NCBI RefSeq assembly: GCF_014199255.1
Contig: NZ_JACIJF010000004.1
Location: 62,001-126,000, forward strand
Reading direction: 5' to 3'
DNA length: 64,000 nucleotides
From: Sphingomonas xinjiangensis
GTDB lineage: Bacteria > Pseudomonadota > Alphaproteobacteria > Sphingomonadales > Sphingomonadaceae
Shown here: one piece after another, positions 60,463 through 64,000 of the stretch
How positions within the stretch are numbered: position 1 is the first letter of the stretch
Layout of the letters: each line of letters opens with the position of its first letter
Position numbers and translations under genes: made by a program
The notes under the pieces: model-generated
Told to the model about the DNA's origin: nothing
The model's database searches: none
The model's input: only the letters and a program-made list of their open reading frames with translations

Positions 60463-60648
60463 GTGGCCGTACAGCTCCAATCTTTTACCAATAGCAAGAG
60501 TCGCCGGAACCATGGTTACGGCGTCATGGCGCGGCAACTAACATTCTCGCCCTTTATTTTCAAGGTGGGAGTGCCGCGCCCAATCAAGCAGGAGAGCGGT
60601 CTGCTCGAAGCCGCAGGATGTAATCTATACCCCGAGAAGCCCAGGGTA

Positions 60649-61035
60649 TCAGGCGATTACGCCGCCACCTCGGATCGCGAGCACACGCCCGATCGAGTCG
60701 AACAGCGCGTCCATTGCCACCGGCTTGAACAAGATATCGTCAGCGCCCAACGCAAGGCACCGCTCGCGCAGATCGAGCGCGGTATCGGCCGTGATGACGA
60801 TGATCGGCAGTTCCGCCTTCGCATCCCGTCGTTTGCGGATGCGCCGGATTGTCTCGAAGCCGTCAATGCCCGGCATTCGCAGATCAACCAGCACCACATC
60901 ATAAGTATCGGCATCGATCATCGCGAGCCCCTCTTCGGCCCAGCTCGCTTCGGCCATGGTCGCACCGGCCACGTCGAGCATGTCCTTCACCACGCGACGG
61001 TTCATGGAATCATCCTCGATGAAAAGGATGTTCAT
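60649..61035 (-). CDS. Stand-alone response regulator (CheY-like receiver)
   Basis: 128 residues, receiver domain only. Acidic pocket in ILFIEDDSMNRR, phosphoacceptor Asp in VVLVDLRMPG near 51, Thr in VITADTAL, and Lys in DILFKPVAMDAL. No DNA-binding domain is attached. It lies 72 bases after the hybrid kinase on the same strand and is its probable partner. Confidence 0.9.
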   Translation of the reverse strand: MNILFIEDDSMNRRVVKDMLDVAGATMAEASWAEEGLAMIDADTYDVVLVDLRMPGIDGFETIRRIRKRRDAKAELPIIVITADTALDLRERCLALGADDILFKPVAMDALFDSIGRVLAIRGGGVIA

Positions 61036-61107
61036 CTGGAGCAGGCGGCAGGTGAGGCGTTCAAGACGGCGACCTTATCGTTATTTATTTGGGCGAGCGC
61101 TATTGCG

Positions 61108-63543
61108 CTATGCCGCACGTGAGACAAGCGTACTCGCTCGATCGTTGCCGCTTCCGCCCCGGGTTTGCAATACCGGCAATAGATCGCTTGCGGAGAATGG
61201 TTTTTCAAGGACTTGAAACACCCCGCCCCCAAGCAGCGGATCTTGCTCCCGAGACCTATCTTTACGAGAAAGCACGATCACCCGCGCGTCTTTTGCCGCG
61301 GACACGAGACGCTCCAACGCACTAGCACCACCTTCAGCGGCCTTGTTCAGCGTCGCCTCGTCCAATAGCAGAGTGAGCACATCGCCTTCTTCTAATTTCG
61401 TCAACGCTTCCTTGGGGTCGGAAGCGAACTGCACCGTAATGCCGTGCGGCTGCAACAGGGCACGCACGGTGCTGCGCGCGATAGGGTTGCCCTCGACCAA
61501 CAGGATCGAAGGCCCCGCCACCGGCCGCTCTTCCTCCGGCGCCTCCGCCAGGACCAGCGGCAGCGTCAGGGTGAAGGCGGTGCCCGTCCCTTCGCTGCTC
61601 TCAACGCGAATGCTTCCGGCAAGGGCGTGCGCAATGTTTCGGCAGATGGCGAGTCCAAGCCCGGTGCCGCCGAACCTGCGCGTTGTGCTCGCATCCACCT
61701 GGTGAAACGACTGAAAGATTTCCTCAAATTTGTCTTGCGGAATACCAATCCCGCTATCCGCCACGATCAGAGACAATTCCCGCTGCTCGTCGGTGCCCTG
61801 TTGAAGAGCGCGGACGGTGATCCCGCCGGCCAAAGTGAACTTCACGGCGTTGGACAAGAGGTTGAATACGATCTGACGCAGACGTCCCGCATCGCACACG
61901 ATCCAGTCCGGGGCATGGGCAAGGTCGAGCCGGAAGGCCAGACCTTTCGCGTGCGCCTGCTCTTCCCACAATTTGGTGACCTCGCCAAGCATCGTGCGGA
62001 GATCCATCGGCTGCGGATCCACAGTAAGGTTGCCGGTCTCCATCTTGGCGAGATCGAGGATGTCGTCCACCAAACTGCGCATGGTCAAGCCCGCGCCATG
62101 AACCAATCCGATGCGTTCCCGAACATCCGCGTCCAACCGGTTGGCCGACAGCATGACCTGCGTCATGCCGAGGATGCCGTTCAGCGGCGTGCGAATCTCG
62201 TGGCTGGTGGTGGCGAGAAACTCGGTCTTGGCTGCAAGCGCCTTTTCCAGCGCGGTGTTGGTGTGATGGAGTACGATGTTCGCATCGCGCACTCGATTGC
62301 GGCTCCGTCTTATGGTGATGAGGCCCCAGCTGAGCATCGCGATCACCGCCAGGGTGGCCCCGCCGAGGCTGAAGAACAAGGTGCGCTGGAATTCGGCTGC
62401 TTTGCGCAGTTGCTCGCTCGTCAGCCGCGCAATGGTGAGCTGCTGTCCCTGGTAATCGAACTTGGCTCCCATCAGCGCTGCACTCGTCGTGGTGGCCACT
62501 TTAGCGGCTTCGTCGTTCAACCGCTTGAGCGCTTCTAGATGGACCAGGGCGAGCTTGGCCTCCCCGGTTTCGCCGTACACCTTATAGGCGATTCCATGGG
62601 CCCCGCTAAATTCCGCACCGGTAGCGCTTAGATCGAGCGCGTCGAACGCAAGGGCTACCAAACGTGTCGCGTTCGCCAGATCACCACGGTCAGCTGACAA
62701 CCTCGCCGCAGTCGCAAGCAACTGACGGCGGGTCGTCGTGTTGTTGTCCGGCTTCAGAAGCGAAAATGCATGATCGAGTGTGGCTGCTGCCTCGTCGAAT
62801 TTGCGTAGATCTATCTGTGCTCGAGCCAAGTTGCTCAGGATGCGGGCCTCTAGAGCCGGGTCTCGCATCGCGCGAGCAGAAGCGAGCGCACGACCGAACT
62901 GCACTTCGGCGTCGGCATACCGGTCTGCACGCAAGAACAGGCCACCAAGATTGTTCCTGAGCGATAATGACAACAGCACATCGCCCCCAAAGGTGTTAGC
63001 TGCCCGGACATAATAGCGCTCCGCCCGCTCCAGGTCGTTCGCCGCCGAATAGAGCATCGCGATGTTCTGAAGCGCGATCGCAGCACTGCGATCTTCGTCG
63101 GCACTGGAGAAGATTCGATGTGCCGCCTGGTAATTTGCCAATGCTTGCGCGGCCTTGCCAGTGGCAGCAAGAAAGGCTCCCTGGCTCATCAGCAGGTCGC
63201 CGCGCAACTTCGATGAAGCGTCAGCACCTTCCAGCAATCGGATTCCATCGGCCAGCAGCGGGCCGGCACGCTGGACTTCGTTCAGCCGGAGATCGGCTTC
63301 CCCCGCGAGCCAGCGCGCCGTGGCAAGCGCGGCTTTGCGCCTACGCGGATCGGGCAGTTTGCGGGCCAGAATGTCGATCCTACCGGCATAAACCAACGCC
63401 TGCTCGGGATCGGCAACCATGCTCGCCTTTGCAGCGGCGGCCGCCGCCGCAATGGCCGGCGCCGTCTCTGAGGCAGGTGCCGCATGCCCGGGCTGCGCAG
63501 CAAGCAGCATCATTGCCACAAAGGCCCAAGATGGGCGCTTCAC
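61108..63543 (-). CDS. TPR-sensor hybrid histidine kinase with atypical receiver
   Basis: 811 residues. A signal peptide (SWAFVAMMLLAAQPGHA) leads to about 330 residues of TPR-like helices (GKAAQALANYQAAHRIFSS, NDLERAERYYVRAANTFG), a membrane helix near 388-408 (TLFFSLGGATLAVIAMLSWG), HisKA with ATTSHEIRTPLNGILGM (His near 451), HATPase with NLLSNAVKFTLAGGI and FGGTGLGLAICRN, and a C-terminal receiver. In the receiver the acidic pair is EG (ILLVEGNPIA) instead of DD; the acceptor-like Asp (TLLLDEAT) and Lys (VLEKPF) remain. GTG 63543 overlaps the stop of the EAL gene. Confidence 0.9.
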   Translation of the reverse strand: MKRPSWAFVAMMLLAAQPGHAAPASETAPAIAAAAAAAKASMVADPEQALVYAGRIDILARKLPDPRRRKAALATARWLAGEADLRLNEVQRAGPLLADGIRLLEGADASSKLRGDLLMSQGAFLAATGKAAQALANYQAAHRIFSSADEDRSAAIALQNIAMLYSAANDLERAERYYVRAANTFGGDVLLSLSLRNNLGGLFLRADRYADAEVQFGRALASARAMRDPALEARILSNLARAQIDLRKFDEAAATLDHAFSLLKPDNNTTTRRQLLATAARLSADRGDLANATRLVALAFDALDLSATGAEFSGAHGIAYKVYGETGEAKLALVHLEALKRLNDEAAKVATTTSAALMGAKFDYQGQQLTIARLTSEQLRKAAEFQRTLFFSLGGATLAVIAMLSWGLITIRRSRNRVRDANIVLHHTNTALEKALAAKTEFLATTSHEIRTPLNGILGMTQVMLSANRLDADVRERIGLVHGAGLTMRSLVDDILDLAKMETGNLTVDPQPMDLRTMLGEVTKLWEEQAHAKGLAFRLDLAHAPDWIVCDAGRLRQIVFNLLSNAVKFTLAGGITVRALQQGTDEQRELSLIVADSGIGIPQDKFEEIFQSFHQVDASTTRRFGGTGLGLAICRNIAHALAGSIRVESSEGTGTAFTLTLPLVLAEAPEEERPVAGPSILLVEGNPIARSTVRALLQPHGITVQFASDPKEALTKLEEGDVLTLLLDEATLNKAAEGGASALERLVSAAKDARVIVLSRKDRSREQDPLLGGGVFQVLEKPFSASDLLPVLQTRGGSGNDRASTLVSRAA

Positions 63544-64000
63544 GCCCGCTTCCAGATGCTCTCGGGCCGAACGAAAAGCGACTTGCCACCAAAGCCGCTG
63601 GTCAGATGGCCGTCGTCGCGCAGGAACGCGATCAGCGCGTCGACGGCGACAGGCCGCGAGATCAGAAATCCCTGCACCATGTCACAGCCCATGACGCTGA
63701 GCAGTGCGAGCGCGGACGGCGTCTCGACGCCTTCAGCGGTAACTTCCATCTCCAGGGCATGCGCCAGATCGATGGTCGATCGTACAATCAGCGGGTCGCG
63801 GTTGCTCGACGTCAGCTGCATGACAAACATCTTGTCGATTTTCAGCTCACGCGCCGGCAACTGCTTGAGATACGCCAGCGATGAAAGCCCGGCGCCGTAA
63901 TCATCGATCGCAAGCTGAACCCCGATCGCCGCGAAGTTCTGCAAATGCCGGATGGCGCTTTGCGGATCACGGATCACGGCGGTTTCAGTGATCTCGAAAC
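63540..64000 (-). CDS. EAL-domain c-di-GMP phosphodiesterase, 3' part
   Basis: The gene continues beyond the right edge of the window; about 153 residues of its C-terminus are visible, ending at 63540. The EAL-type residues are FEITETAVIRDP, AIDDYGAGLSSLAYLKQL, ELKIDKMFV and TAEGVET, so the catalytic metal and general base positions are present in what can be seen. The stop overlaps the GTG start of the hybrid kinase. The upstream domains are not known. Confidence 0.85.
   Translation of the reverse strand, partial: FEITETAVIRDPQSAIRHLQNFAAIGVQLAIDDYGAGLSSLAYLKQLPARELKIDKMFVMQLTSSNRDPLIVRSTIDLAHALEMEVTAEGVETPSALALLSVMGCDMVQGFLISRPVAVDALIAFLRDDGHLTSGFGGKSLFVRPESIWKRA

Noticed and set aside
1..64000. 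CRISPR arrays, insertion sequences, prophage or integrase genes
   Set aside because: No regularly spaced repeats of 25-40 bases, and no transposase or integrase motif in any frame that could be read.

Overview
The window is about 64 kb of high-GC alphaproteobacterial chromosome, most probably from Sphingomonas or a close relative in the Sphingomonadaceae. This rests on gene order and protein families read directly from the sequence: rpsT-dnaA, mutM-ubiE-ubiB, coaBC-dut, the Tim44-like/mltA/Smr operon beside secB, rpmH-rnpA-yidD-yidC-engB, many GTGA and ATGA overlaps between genes, and GC-rich intergenic palindromic repeats. No insertion sequence, prophage, integrase or CRISPR array was seen. 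Almost all of the window is housekeeping chromosome.

Layout. 1-10 kb: the end of a GspE-type secretion ATPase, tRNA-His, a leucine dehydrogenase-family enzyme, a leftward run (cvpA, IscU-like scaffold, CPA2 antiporter, DUF423), a first rpsU, a GAF protein, a PadR regulator with a DUF2218 gene, and rarA. 10-18 kb: tRNA-Thr, a frameshifted 7TM-GGDEF-EAL gene, a small subtilase, a ParD-like/methionine aminopeptidase pair, tRNA-Leu and yifB. 18-31 kb: the rpmH operon, dapE, the Smr/mltA/Tim44-like operon, secB, murJ, trpS and a CAP-domain lipoprotein. 31-37 kb: dnaA, rpsT, mutM, ubiE, ubiB.

36.8-46.5 kb is an accessory block between ubiB and coaBC. It holds a CHASE hybrid kinase, a TonB siderophore-receptor operon with PepSY and DUF3325-like partners and a Fur-box-like site, a membrane-bound HTH-DUF4019 regulator, an AI-2E transporter and a large membrane protein. 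46.5-50 kb: coaBC, a hydrolase-like lipoprotein, dut and a ThiF/MoeB enzyme. 50-57 kb: nucleotide-sugar genes (UDP-GlcA 4-epimerase, a WbpA-type dehydrogenase, galU, UDP-xylose synthase, wecB, wecC) that feed an envelope or exopolysaccharide pathway whose glycosyltransferases are not here. 57-64 kb: an M48 protease, a small acidic-tailed secreted protein, a PPP-type phosphatase, an FKBP, a second rpsU, and a leftward signalling set (EAL protein, TPR hybrid kinase, stand-alone receiver).

The points most worth a second look are these. The rnpA reading frame has no usable start next to its conserved domain and opens upstream of, and across, the whole of rpmH, as known in Thermus. A palindromic repeat lies in frame inside the Smr gene. 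Repeat elements supply the ribosome-binding sites of murJ and ubiB. A ParD-like protein is translationally coupled to methionine aminopeptidase. Frameshifts break a c-di-GMP gene and a small conserved-looking gene. Because three frameshifts occur within 8 kb, assembly error must be excluded before calling them biological.
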